From: Cystobacter fuscus
Lineage (GTDB): Bacteria > Myxococcota > Myxococcia > Myxococcales > Myxococcaceae
Length of the DNA stretch: 64,000 nt
Assembly (NCBI RefSeq): GCF_002305875.1
Contig: NZ_CP022098.1
Location: forward strand, 11,408,001-11,472,000
Reading direction: 5' to 3'
Within the stretch, counting starts at the first letter, position 1; each line of letters begins with the position of its first letter. This document shows, piece after piece, positions 41,979-50,631 of this stretch. Below the pieces are notes generated by a model. The model was not told the DNA's origin, ran no database searches, and worked only from the letters and a program-made list of their open reading frames with translations. The translations under genes and the position numbers were made by a program.

Positions 41979-42827
41979 ATGCACCCGGCCACCGTCATTC
42001 CGCAGCGCGCCCGGCGCACCCTCGCGGCTCCCGCGCTGACGCGCTGGCTGCTCATCGGCGGGGCGCTCGCCTTCCTGGGCGTCTTCCTCGTCGTGCCGCT
42101 GGTGGCCGTGTTCACCTACGCCCTGCAGAAGGGCGTAGGCGCGTACCTGGCGGCCCTGGGCGATCCCGAGACGGTGTCCGCCATCCGCCTCACGCTCCTG
42201 GCCGCCGCCATCGCCGTGCCGCTCAACCTGGTGTTCGGGCTGGCCGCCGCGTGGCTCATCGCGCACTTCCGCTTCCGGGGGCGGGACGTGCTGCTCACGC
42301 TCATCGACCTGCCCTTCAGCGTGTCGCCCGTCATCGCGGGGCTCATCTTCGTGCTGCTCTTCGGCCGGCAGGGCTGGTTCGGCCCGTGGCTGGCCGAGCG
42401 GGGACTTCAAATCATCTTCGCGGTGCCCGGCATCGTGCTGGCCACGGTGTTCGTCACCTTCCCCTTCGTGGTGCGCGAGGTGCTGCCCGTCATGCAGGCA
42501 CAGGGGCAGGACGAGGAGGAGGCGGCGCTGTCGCTGGGGGCCAGTGGCTGGCGCACCTTCTGGCACGTGACGCTGCCCAAGGTGAAGTGGGGCGTGCTCT
42601 ACGGCGTGCTGCTGTGCAACGCGCGCGCGATGGGCGAGTTCGGCGCGGTGTCGGTCGTCTCCGGACACGTGCGCGGGGTGACCAACACCCTGCCGCTGCA
42701 CGCGGAGATCCTCTACAACGAATACAACCTCGCGGGAGCGTTCTCCGTGGCCTCGCTGCTCACGCTGCTCGCGCTGATCACCCTGGCCATCAAGAAGTAC
42801 GTCGAGTGGAGGGCCGAGTCCCCATGA
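41979..42827 (+). CDS. cysW: Sulfate ABC transporter permease CysW
   Basis: 282 aa from ATG 41979, 16 nt after cysT. Six helices and EAA loop DEEEAALSLGASGWRTFW. LIDLPFSVSPVIAGLIFVLL, ARAMGEFGAVSVVSGHVRG and TNTLPLHAEILYNEY are the CysW signatures. Its stop overlaps the start of cysA (ATGA). Confidence 0.95.
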   Translation: MHPATVIPQRARRTLAAPALTRWLLIGGALAFLGVFLVVPLVAVFTYALQKGVGAYLAALGDPETVSAIRLTLLAAAIAVPLNLVFGLAAAWLIAHFRFRGRDVLLTLIDLPFSVSPVIAGLIFVLLFGRQGWFGPWLAERGLQIIFAVPGIVLATVFVTFPFVVREVLPVMQAQGQDEEEAALSLGASGWRTFWHVTLPKVKWGVLYGVLLCNARAMGEFGAVSVVSGHVRGVTNTLPLHAEILYNEYNLAGAFSVASLLTLLALITLAIKKYVEWRAESP

Positions 42828-43885
42828 GTGTCATCGTCGAGCACCTGACCCGGCAGTTCACGCAAGGTGGGACACCCGCCGTGTCGGACGTGTCCTTCCA
42901 AGCGCCCTCGGGGGCCATCACCACGCTGCTGGGCCCCTCGGGGGCGGGCAAGAGCACGCTGCTGCGGATCATCGCGGGGCTGGAGCTGCCGGACGCTGGG
43001 CGCGTGCTCATCGAGGGCGTGGATTGCACGAACATGCCCGTGCAGCAGCGCGGCATCGGGGTCGTCTTCCAGAGCTACGCGCTCTTCAAGCACATGACGG
43101 TGCGCAAGAACCTGGCCTTCGGGCTGGAGACGCGCCGGCTGCCGCGCGCCGAGGTGGAGGCGCGCGTGGAGGAGATGCTCAAGCTCGTGCAATTGGAGGA
43201 GCTGGGCGAGCGCTACCCCGGGCAGCTCTCGGGAGGACAGCGCCAGCGCGTGGCGTTCGCACGGGCGCTCGCCATCCGGCCCAAGCTGCTGCTGTTGGAC
43301 GAGCCCTTCGGCGCGCTGGACAGCCGCGTACGCGTGGAGCTGCGCGAGTGGCTCCAGTCCCTGCACGAGCGCACGGGTGTCACCACGCTGCTCGTCACGC
43401 ACGACCAGGAGGAGGCGCTGGAGATCTCCCAGCACGTGGTGGTGCTGAGCGAGGGGCGGGTGGCGCAGGAGGGGCCGCCGGAGGAAATCTATGATCGCCC
43501 CGCCACGCCCTTCGTGGCCTCCTTCGTGGGGGGCACGAGCGTGCTGCGCGGACAGGTGCGGTCGGGCCGGGCTCGGGTGGGCTCGCTGGAGGTGGAGGCG
43601 CCCCAGAGCGCGCGCGAGGGAGAGACGGTTCAGGCCTTCGTCCGCCCGCATGACATCAAGCTCGTCAAACCGGCGCAGGGCGCGGAGGAGCCCGCGACGA
43701 GCCTGGTGAAGCGACTCAAGCCCGTGGGCGGTTACGTGAAGGTGCTGCTCAAGCTGCCCACCGGGGAGAGCATGGCCGTCGAGGTGCCGCGCGCCGAGTT
43801 CGACAAGCTGGGCGTCGTCGAGGGAGACCTCGTGCATGCCGACGTGCGCATGGCCAAGGTGTTCGTCGGCGACTACGTCATCTGA
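42824..43885 (+). CDS. cysA: Sulfate ABC transporter ATPase CysA
   Basis: 353 aa from ATG 42824, coupled to cysW. Walker A GPSGAGKSTLL, Q-loop VVFQSYALFKHMTV, signature LSGGQRQRVAFARAL, Walker B LLLLDEPFGALD and switch His in VTHDQEEALEI are all there. The C-terminal TOBE-like region (VQAFVRPHDIKLVK) completes the usual length of about 350 aa. It drives sulfate/thiosulfate import. Confidence 0.96.
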   Translation: MSVIVEHLTRQFTQGGTPAVSDVSFQAPSGAITTLLGPSGAGKSTLLRIIAGLELPDAGRVLIEGVDCTNMPVQQRGIGVVFQSYALFKHMTVRKNLAFGLETRRLPRAEVEARVEEMLKLVQLEELGERYPGQLSGGQRQRVAFARALAIRPKLLLLDEPFGALDSRVRVELREWLQSLHERTGVTTLLVTHDQEEALEISQHVVVLSEGRVAQEGPPEEIYDRPATPFVASFVGGTSVLRGQVRSGRARVGSLEVEAPQSAREGETVQAFVRPHDIKLVKPAQGAEEPATSLVKRLKPVGGYVKVLLKLPTGESMAVEVPRAEFDKLGVVEGDLVHADVRMAKVFVGDYVI

Positions 43886-43920
43886 CGTGACTGTCCGGGA
43901 GGCCCCTGGCTGGTCATCCT

Positions 43921-44859
43921 TCAGGTTTCGCCAACAATCCGGGACAGATGGCGAACCCAGTGGCGCATGATGTCCCTGTCCACGGAGAACCTGTTGGTGT
44001 GCTGCTCGTAGAGGAACGGCTCCAGCAGGTGCGCCAGCGCCAGGTACTGGGGCAGGTGGTGCTCCTTCGCGGTATCGATGGCATCAGGCCACTCGCCGAG
44101 GGAGAGCAGCAGGCGCTCGCCCTCCAGGGGATGGAAGGAGACACCAGGAAAGGAGAGTTCGTGGCGAAGACGCTCGATACCTCCGAGTTCGCCAAGCAGG
44201 GGCTGACCCAGGAAGGTGAGCCAGTAGGCACCTCGGGCACGGGTACCGATGATCCGGCTGGTGTCACCCAGGTGATAGAGATCCAGACCCGGATAACGCT
44301 CGAGGAGGTCGGAGAGCTCCCGACGACCGGCGTACCAGGACCCCTGATGACCGACGAAGGCGAGGCTGGCATACCCAAAGCTGAAGGGCAGCTCGCGGGC
44401 GAGTTCGAGGGCCAGGGCACGCAGATGGGCAGGGCCGTGCTCCAGGAGGTACTCGGTGGGAAAGGTGAAGCTCACCGCACTAGTGGCCCCCTCGTCGCGA
44501 GTGAAGATGAGATCCTCGAGCTTCCGGCCGTCATAATTGAAGTGATAGCCGCCCGCTTCGCCAGGATCCTCGGAGAGATCAACGAGCCACTCCAGTCCCC
44601 AGGGGCGTTCGAGTATTTGCTTGCGGATGACCTCCCAGCCCTTGTCATCGAGCGGGACCATGTCTCCATCATCCGAGACATACCAGTTCAGAGACTGGGG
44701 AGGGATGGCGCGAAGGTAGTTCTGCAAGGCCCGCCACACGGCGGGGGCTACCTCTTTGTGGGAACGGCGCATGAAGAAACAGAGGATGACGCCGTCGCGG
44801 GCCACCACCTTCCTCCCGTCCTTCGTCCGCAAGCGGATGACGGGAATGTTCTCCCTCAT
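43921..44859 (-). CDS. Type VI-immunity-like protein (DUF3396/TsiV3 type)
   Basis: 312 aa from ATG 44859, overlapping the stop of the upstream gene (ATGA). Cytosolic, no signal peptide. Features: VILCFFMRRSHKEVAPAVW, SLNWYVSDDGDMVPLDDKGW, TFPTEYLLEHGPAHLRALAL, ELPFSFGYASLAF and GARAYWLTFLGQPLLGELGG-like text (ARGAYWLTFLGQPLL). This matches the DUF3396 family of immunity proteins found beside secreted toxins. Its tight coupling to the nuclease-like lipoprotein gene supports that it neutralises that protein. The convergent cysA gene ends 35 bp away. Confidence 0.82.
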   Translation of the reverse strand: MRENIPVIRLRTKDGRKVVARDGVILCFFMRRSHKEVAPAVWRALQNYLRAIPPQSLNWYVSDDGDMVPLDDKGWEVIRKQILERPWGLEWLVDLSEDPGEAGGYHFNYDGRKLEDLIFTRDEGATSAVSFTFPTEYLLEHGPAHLRALALELARELPFSFGYASLAFVGHQGSWYAGRRELSDLLERYPGLDLYHLGDTSRIIGTRARGAYWLTFLGQPLLGELGGIERLRHELSFPGVSFHPLEGERLLLSLGEWPDAIDTAKEHHLPQYLALAHLLEPFLYEQHTNRFSVDRDIMRHWVRHLSRIVGET

Positions 44860-45677
44860 TGAATCACCCCTGTCATCGGAGAGATGAGAAACACCTCTCC
44901 CCCCAGTGCTTGCCTGTAGATCTCGCCTTGATTGAAGCCGGCATAGGCGCTGCTCTCTCCATAACGCGTCCACCGCGGCTCGTTGGTGTCGGGGCAAGGA
45001 AACTTGTAGTCCAGGGTGAGCACCGACCGCAGAAGGTTGCGATCGGCATGAAGGACGATGTCCGGTTTGATGGTGCGCCACAGCGCGCGGGTGCAGCCCT
45101 CGGCGAGGAGGCGCGCCTCCTCCTCCCGACTGACCGTCTCGAGGATCTCGGCATACTTATAGTAGCGGTAGCGCTGCTCGATGCTGAAAGGCGCGGGCCA
45201 CAGTTGCTCGAGAACCTCGCGAGCGCACTGGAGGGCAAGAGCATGCTTTCGCTGACCCAGGAGCATGGCCCGGGTGATGCGCCCACCGCAGCCATCCACA
45301 TCCACCTCCTCGCCACACTCCGCACGAGTCGGGGAGCGGTTGCCAAAGAAAGAGAAGTTCACCTGGTGCTCGGCTTGTCTGGCACACTCCGCGAGGCGCT
45401 CCTCGAAGTCACTCACCGCATTATCGCTCTTGAGCAGGGTGAGCAGGAGCGGAACATTCCGGGCGAAGCTGGACGCCACGACCCGAGTAGCGGCGGGGGC
45501 AACAGGACTCGCGACTTCGCCCACGACGACCGCTTGGCGGAGCTGGGCAGCGCGTACCGAGTCGAGACGCAATTCCCCGCGCCCGAACCGTTGAGGACCG
45601 CTGACACAACCCGCGAGCAGGACACTGGCCAGAAACAGGTGTGCGAACCTCCAGCACACGGTTCGACGATCGGACAT
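44856..45677 (-). CDS. Lipoprotein with PD-(D/E)XK-like C-terminal domain (toxin-like)
   Basis: 273 aa from ATG 45677; upstream in-frame sequence lacks a signal. Lipoprotein signal FAHLFLASVLLAGC. The middle has a Cys-rich helical region (RLAECARQAEHQV, RAECGEEVDVDGCGG). The C terminus contains IKPDIVLHADRNLLRSVLTL followed by DYKFPCP: Asp and the Asp-x-Lys pair are placed as in PD-(D/E)XK nucleases. It ends with a GEIYRQALGGEVFLISP stretch, as in several myxobacterial polymorphic toxin tips. The next gene is a DUF3396 immunity gene. Being a lipoprotein suggests delivery from the cell surface, possibly by outer-membrane exchange as in SitA-type toxins; this is inference. Confidence 0.72.
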   Translation of the reverse strand: MSDRRTVCWRFAHLFLASVLLAGCVSGPQRFGRGELRLDSVRAAQLRQAVVVGEVASPVAPAATRVVASSFARNVPLLLTLLKSDNAVSDFEERLAECARQAEHQVNFSFFGNRSPTRAECGEEVDVDGCGGRITRAMLLGQRKHALALQCAREVLEQLWPAPFSIEQRYRYYKYAEILETVSREEEARLLAEGCTRALWRTIKPDIVLHADRNLLRSVLTLDYKFPCPDTNEPRWTRYGESSAYAGFNQGEIYRQALGGEVFLISPMTGVIQ

Positions 45678-45744
45678 GTTCGCCTCCAAGGCGACAAGGG
45701 CTTCTTCACGAGCGCGGCGTTCACCCACCATACCCAGGCCACAC

Positions 45745-46482
45745 TCACCCGGGCCGGTACTCGTGGATCCACACGAACTCGAAGCCCCAGGTGAAGAGCA
45801 GCCGGTGACGGGAGAGGAGCACGAAGTCCTCGGCCTCGATGGGGTGCGCCACCGTGAGGAAGCGCGTGCCCGGCGCGCAGGTGCGGAAGCGCTCGACGAG
45901 CTTCGCCTTCGTCTCCGGGGTGAGCGCCAGCCAGTTGGTGAAGACGTGCGTGGCGCCGCTCAGGTCCGCTTGGGCCGCGTCTCCCTGCACGAGCGTGATA
46001 CCAGCGGGCTCGAGCCGCTTCGCCACGCTCTCCACGTGGCTGGCGATGAGCTCCACGCCCACCGCCTCCGCCCCCAGCCAGCGCGCCGCGATGAGCACCC
46101 GCCCCCGCCCCGCCCCCAGGTCCACCAGCCGGCTGCCCGGACCCAGCCCCGCTCGCCGGAACGCCCACAGCGCCGTCATCAGCGGCGTCTCGCCGTAGAT
46201 GAGCTCCCGGAAGCGCTGACCCGTGCTCCGCAGCGCCCGCACCACCTCGAACGTGCGCCTGGCCCGGTAGGGTGAGCGCAGGCACTCGGCGAGCCAGATG
46301 CCCAGGTAGGGCCGCAACAGCCAGGGACGCCCGAGCACCAGCACCAGGTCCGTGAACCGCGCGAAGATGCCGACGAGCAGGGCCCAGAGCAGGACGACGA
46401 GCTTCTGGAAGAAGGGCAGCTCGAACTCCTCCAGGTCCTCCTGGTCGCGCTTCCGGGCTTCCGAATCGAGGGATGGCGTCAT
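45745..46482 (-). CDS. Membrane-anchored SAM-dependent methyltransferase
   Basis: 245 aa from ATG 46482 (AAGG about 11 nt upstream). The N-terminal 70 residues have one hydrophobic segment (KLVVLLWALLVGIFARFTDLV). The methyltransferase then shows SRLVDLGAGRGRVLIAARWL (GxGxG SAM loop), AVGVELIASHVE and VQGDAAQADLS. It resembles FAM173/ATPSCKMT-like lysine methyltransferases in layout (hydrophobic anchor plus short Rossmann core), but this link is weak. Substrate unknown. Confidence 0.78.
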   Translation of the reverse strand: MTPSLDSEARKRDQEDLEEFELPFFQKLVVLLWALLVGIFARFTDLVLVLGRPWLLRPYLGIWLAECLRSPYRARRTFEVVRALRSTGQRFRELIYGETPLMTALWAFRRAGLGPGSRLVDLGAGRGRVLIAARWLGAEAVGVELIASHVESVAKRLEPAGITLVQGDAAQADLSGATHVFTNWLALTPETKAKLVERFRTCAPGTRFLTVAHPIEAEDFVLLSRHRLLFTWGFEFVWIHEYRPG

Positions 46483-46739
46483 ACCGAGGAGCCCTTCTCC
46501 CACATGAGCGGCTCGCTCCAAGGGGTGCCGGATGACGGCAGAATCCTCCAAAAGTGAAGTCGTGGGGAACTCAACGAACTCTCGTTCCGTCACTCGGAGG
46601 GCACCCCACCCAGGGACAGGCCAGGAAGATCCTGGGAACGCCAAGGTATTGATTTTTCAGAACAGGTAGGACTTGGATGCGCGACTCCGTGCAGCGCCGG
46701 GACAGGCGGTCACCGGTAGAATTCAGGGACACTGTAGAA

Positions 46740-47327
46740 ATGAAGCCAATCGACGAAACGGCCGAGTCGCCCACGACTGTGGGCAGGGACAACAAGGCCC
46801 CTCTGGGTGAGGTCCTGGAGTTCATGCGGCTGCTGTGGGCGGTCGACCACGGCTTGCAGTCCACCTCCAAGCGCATGGAGTCCACGCTGGGTCTGACCGG
46901 TCCACAGCGGCTGGTGCTCCGGCTGGTGGGGCGATTTCCCGGCATCACCGCGGGCCGGCTCGCGCAGATCATGCACGTGCACCCCAGCACGCTCACCGGC
47001 GTGCTCAAGCGCATGGAGAAGCGGGGCCTGCTCGAGCGCAAGTCGGATCCGCTCGACGGACGCAAGGCCCTCTTCGCCCTCACCGAGGCGGGCCGTACCA
47101 TGGATGTGCCCGCCACGGGGACCGTGGAGGCCGCCGTGGAGCGAGTGCTCTCGCGCCTGTCTCGGGCCCGGCTCCAGGCCGCCCAGGAGGCCCTGACGGC
47201 GCTCGCCGAGGAGCTGGGTGGAGCGGATGCGCCGGGCGAGTACGCCCAGGGCCCCTCGCTGGCCAAGGAGGAAGCGTCCGCGCAGTCGGGCGATGACGCA
47301 CCAGCCAGCCCCACCCCCCAGCGCTGA
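46740..47327 (+). CDS. MarR-family transcriptional regulator
   Basis: 195 aa from ATG 46740. Winged helix with LTGPQRLVLRLVGRFPGITA, AGRLAQIMHVHPSTLTGVLK (recognition helix) and RMEKRGLLERKSDPLDGRK (wing with the conserved Asp-x-Arg). A Glu/Ala-rich tail follows. It usually binds DNA as a dimer and responds to small ligands. The gene after it (151 bp away, same strand) may be a target. Confidence 0.92.
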   Translation: MKPIDETAESPTTVGRDNKAPLGEVLEFMRLLWAVDHGLQSTSKRMESTLGLTGPQRLVLRLVGRFPGITAGRLAQIMHVHPSTLTGVLKRMEKRGLLERKSDPLDGRKALFALTEAGRTMDVPATGTVEAAVERVLSRLSRARLQAAQEALTALAEELGGADAPGEYAQGPSLAKEEASAQSGDDAPASPTPQR

Positions 47328-47478
47328 ACACCCGCCCCAAGCTTCCAACGCCGGACACGGACGGCGGAAGCCCGCCCGCTCGGGGCGCAAGACAGCGCGC
47401 CACGCGCTCGAGCCTGCTACAGATCGGAAATAGGCGACCCTGTCGGGGGTTGCCACACGACCGAGCGGACGAGACAGC

Positions 47479-50400
47479 GTGAACATCGAATCCCCGCAGC
47501 CCCCAGGTCCCGAACTTCCTCCCCCACCGCCACCACCTCCGGCGCCTCCCGCGGTGCGCTCTGTCGGGCCGCGCCCCTCCGGCGTCGTGGAGTTGCTGGC
47601 CGCGGTGCGCGCGCGCCAACGCCGTCAGCTCTGGCTCCAGGGCGCGCTGCTCGGAGTCGCGCTGTGCCTCGGGCTGTGGGTGGCCGGAGGCTTCCTCGCC
47701 CTGCTCACGCCCACGGGAGGCCGCTGGGTGATGATGCTCGCGCCCGTGGCGGGCGCGCTGCTCGCCGTGGGCTTCGGTGTCGGGCTCTCCCTGCGTACCG
47801 TGGGCGATGACTTCCGGACCGCGCGCCTCATCGGCGAGCGCCAGCCCGCCCTGTCGCTGGACGTGCTCGCCGCGGTGGAGCTGGCCCGGGAGCAGGACCG
47901 GCAGCCGGGTCACTCCCCCATCCTCGCCGACGCCTTCCTGCGCCAGATGGACGCGCGCGTGCGGCAGGTGGACGTGGGCCAGGTGGTGGATGGCTCGCGG
48001 GTGAAGCAGGCCGGGCTCGTGCTCGGCGGGACGGTGCTCGTGCTCGCGTGCGTGCTCCTGCTCGCCGGTACGCACTGGCGCCTGGGGTGGAACAAGGCGC
48101 TCGAGTCACTCAACCCCATCGCCCAGACCGAGACGCGCGAGCCCATCACCGGCGACATCGAGATCACCTACCGCTACCCGGCGTACACGGGGCTCACCCC
48201 GCGCACCGTGCCAGGCACCAACGGCGAGGTGAGCGCTCCGGCGGGCACCGAGGTGCAGCTCAAGACGCGCTCGGACCGGGAGGTGCGGCGCGCGGAGCTG
48301 ATCGTCAACGGCGAGACGCTCCCGCTCACCGTCACGGACAAGCGCGAGCTGGTGGGTTCCTTCGTCGCGAAGAAGGCGGGCAGCTACCACTTCGTCTTCT
48401 ACGACACCGGCCGCGCTCCCCTGGCCACCGGGCCGGACATCCCGCTCAACGTGGAGGCGGATGCCCCGCCCCAGGTGCAGCTGCTCACGCCCGCGGCGGA
48501 GCTCGAGATCGACCCCGGCCAGCAGGTGGTGCTCAAGTACGAGGCCAGCGACGACTATGGCCTCAACGGCCTCGCGCTCGTCTTCCGCGTGCCGGGCTCC
48601 AAGGAGGAGTCGCGCATCCCCCTGCCCCGCGCGGATGGCCGCCGCGACAAGGGCACCTACAACTGGAACCTCGGCACGCTGAAGGTGCAGCCGGGAGACC
48701 GCATCTCCTACTTCATCGAGGCGAAGGACAACGACGCGGTGGAGGGCCCCAAGCGGGGCGTGAGCCGCACCCAGGTGCTGCGCGTCTACAGCGCCGCCGA
48801 GCACCTGCGCGCCGCGCTGCAGAAGGTCGAGGCCCTCTGGGGCCGCATGGTGGACCACCTGGCCGACCGGCTCGAGGGCCCCGAGCGCGAGAAGATTCGG
48901 GACGCGAAGAAGGTGCTCGCCGCGCAGGCGGTGGACACGAGTGGCCAGACGCTGGTGGCGGACCTGGGCACGCTCGCCCAGGAGCTGCGCCGCGAGCGCG
49001 ATACCCCGGCCGAGCTCGTCACCGCGCTCACCAACATCGCCAGCACGCTGGGCCAGCGCGTGCGCGCCACCTCGGACTTCCGCCGCGTCTACCAGCGCAC
49101 CCAGCAGCGCCAGGCCGGCGGTGACTTCGGCATCGGCGAGCGCCTGGGCGCGCTCGTCAACGAGGAGATCACCGAGCTGGAAAAGGACGTGCTCTACCTG
49201 GAGTCGCTCCTGGACCGGCAGAAGCTCGAGGCGCTACAGGAGCTGGCCAAGCAGCTCGCCAACGAGCGCCGGGAGCTGGCCAACCTCATCGAGGAGTACA
49301 AGTCCAAGCCCGACGAGCAGACGCGCGAACAGGTGATGCAGCAGATCCAGCAGATGCGCGCGCGCATCGAGGAGCTGATGCAGCGCATGGCCGAGCTGCG
49401 CCGGGGCATCCGCGACGAGCACCTCAACGCCGAGGCCCTTCAGGACATGATGAAGGACCAGGACATGCAGAGCGCGCTGGATGACGTGGAGCGGCTCATG
49501 CGCGAGGGCAAGACGGACGAGGCGCTCGCCAAGCTCCAGGAGCTGTCCATGCAGATGGACGAGATGCTCAATGGCCTCAACGACGCGCAGGAGCAGTTCG
49601 GCGGCGAGCAGTTCCCCGAGCTCACGCAGAAGTTCGGCCAGTTCATGAGCGACCTGGAGAAGACGGCCAAGGAGCAGCAGCGCGTGGCCGACGCCACCCA
49701 GGCCATCCGGGATCAGGCCAAGAAGCAGAACCAGGACCGGCTCGCCGAGCGCGGCAAGGCGATGAAGGAGGAGCTGCAGCGGCAGATCGAACAGGTGCAG
49801 AAGGACTACCAGGAGCTGCGGCCGGATCAGCTCAGCAGCCGCGCCTCCTTCCCGCTGGAGCAGGCCCAGTCGGAGCTGGAGAACGCGAAGAACGCGCTCA
49901 AGGTGGACGACTACGACCTGGCGGCGGAGTCCACCCAGCGCGCCGCCGAGGCCGCCCAGCAGCTCGCCCACTACGGCGAGCAGCAGCGCTCGCTGGACGA
50001 GATGTACGGCAACCCGCCCGCGGTGCGCCGCCAGTCGGCGGAGCTCGCCGAGCGGTTGGAGGACGACGCGCGCACCATGGAGGAGGTCAATCGCAAGCTC
50101 CAGTCGCTCTTCCCGCCTCCCGGCTCGCAGCTCAGCCCCCAGGAGAAGCAGCAGTTGCAGCAGCTCGCCGAGGAGCAGCAGTCGTTGGAGCAGCAGTCCA
50201 AGGGCCTGCGCCAGCAGATGGAGGAGATGGAGCAGATGGCGCCCCTGTTCGGCCAGGAGGCCGGCGAGCAGATGGAGGAGATTGGCCGGCGCATGGGCGA
50301 GGCCGCGCAGCGCATGCAGGGCAAGGACGCCAACCGGGGTCACGGCGAGCAGCAGGCGGCGCTCGAGGGGCTGCGCCAGTTCCAGAAGCAGATGAAGGAG

Positions 50401-50631
50401 AGCCAGCAGCGCAAGGGCAAGGGACGCGGGCTGCCACTGCCCATGGGCATGGGCTCGGGCCGCGGACAGGGCAACGGCCAGGATCCGCGCGACAAGGTGG
50501 AGATCCCCGACGAGGAGGCCTACCAGGCGCCGCGCGAGTTCCGCAAGGACTTGCTCGACGCCATGAAGGAAGGCACGCCGGAGAAGTACCGGGATCAGGT
50601 GAAGCGCTACTACGAGGAGCTGGTGAAGTGA
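47479..50631 (+). CDS. DUF4175-family large membrane protein
   Basis: 1050 aa from GTG 47479. The N terminus is Pro-rich (PPPPPPPAPP), then two hydrophobic helices (LWLQGALLGVALCLGLWVAG and a following one) and a third at about 175-195. The periplasmic part has Ig-like strands (DIEITYRYPAYTGL, VVLKYEASDDYGLNGLALVF). A long helical region from about 560 to 980, rich in Gln/Glu/Met, is predicted coiled-coil (MQQIQQMRARIEELMQRMAE). This matches DUF4175/TIGR02302 proteins of unknown function. It is coupled to the zinc peptidase gene (TGATG). Confidence 0.88.
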   Translation: MNIESPQPPGPELPPPPPPPPAPPAVRSVGPRPSGVVELLAAVRARQRRQLWLQGALLGVALCLGLWVAGGFLALLTPTGGRWVMMLAPVAGALLAVGFGVGLSLRTVGDDFRTARLIGERQPALSLDVLAAVELAREQDRQPGHSPILADAFLRQMDARVRQVDVGQVVDGSRVKQAGLVLGGTVLVLACVLLLAGTHWRLGWNKALESLNPIAQTETREPITGDIEITYRYPAYTGLTPRTVPGTNGEVSAPAGTEVQLKTRSDREVRRAELIVNGETLPLTVTDKRELVGSFVAKKAGSYHFVFYDTGRAPLATGPDIPLNVEADAPPQVQLLTPAAELEIDPGQQVVLKYEASDDYGLNGLALVFRVPGSKEESRIPLPRADGRRDKGTYNWNLGTLKVQPGDRISYFIEAKDNDAVEGPKRGVSRTQVLRVYSAAEHLRAALQKVEALWGRMVDHLADRLEGPEREKIRDAKKVLAAQAVDTSGQTLVADLGTLAQELRRERDTPAELVTALTNIASTLGQRVRATSDFRRVYQRTQQRQAGGDFGIGERLGALVNEEITELEKDVLYLESLLDRQKLEALQELAKQLANERRELANLIEEYKSKPDEQTREQVMQQIQQMRARIEELMQRMAELRRGIRDEHLNAEALQDMMKDQDMQSALDDVERLMREGKTDEALAKLQELSMQMDEMLNGLNDAQEQFGGEQFPELTQKFGQFMSDLEKTAKEQQRVADATQAIRDQAKKQNQDRLAERGKAMKEELQRQIEQVQKDYQELRPDQLSSRASFPLEQAQSELENAKNALKVDDYDLAAESTQRAAEAAQQLAHYGEQQRSLDEMYGNPPAVRRQSAELAERLEDDARTMEEVNRKLQSLFPPPGSQLSPQEKQQLQQLAEEQQSLEQQSKGLRQQMEEMEQMAPLFGQEAGEQMEEIGRRMGEAAQRMQGKDANRGHGEQQAALEGLRQFQKQMKESQQRKGKGRGLPLPMGMGSGRGQGNGQDPRDKVEIPDEEAYQAPREFRKDLLDAMKEGTPEKYRDQVKRYYEELVK

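Noticed and set aside
40068-43885. Molybdate or spermidine transport
   Set aside because: Two distinct permeases of CysT and CysW type plus an Sbp-like binding protein identify sulfate/thiosulfate.
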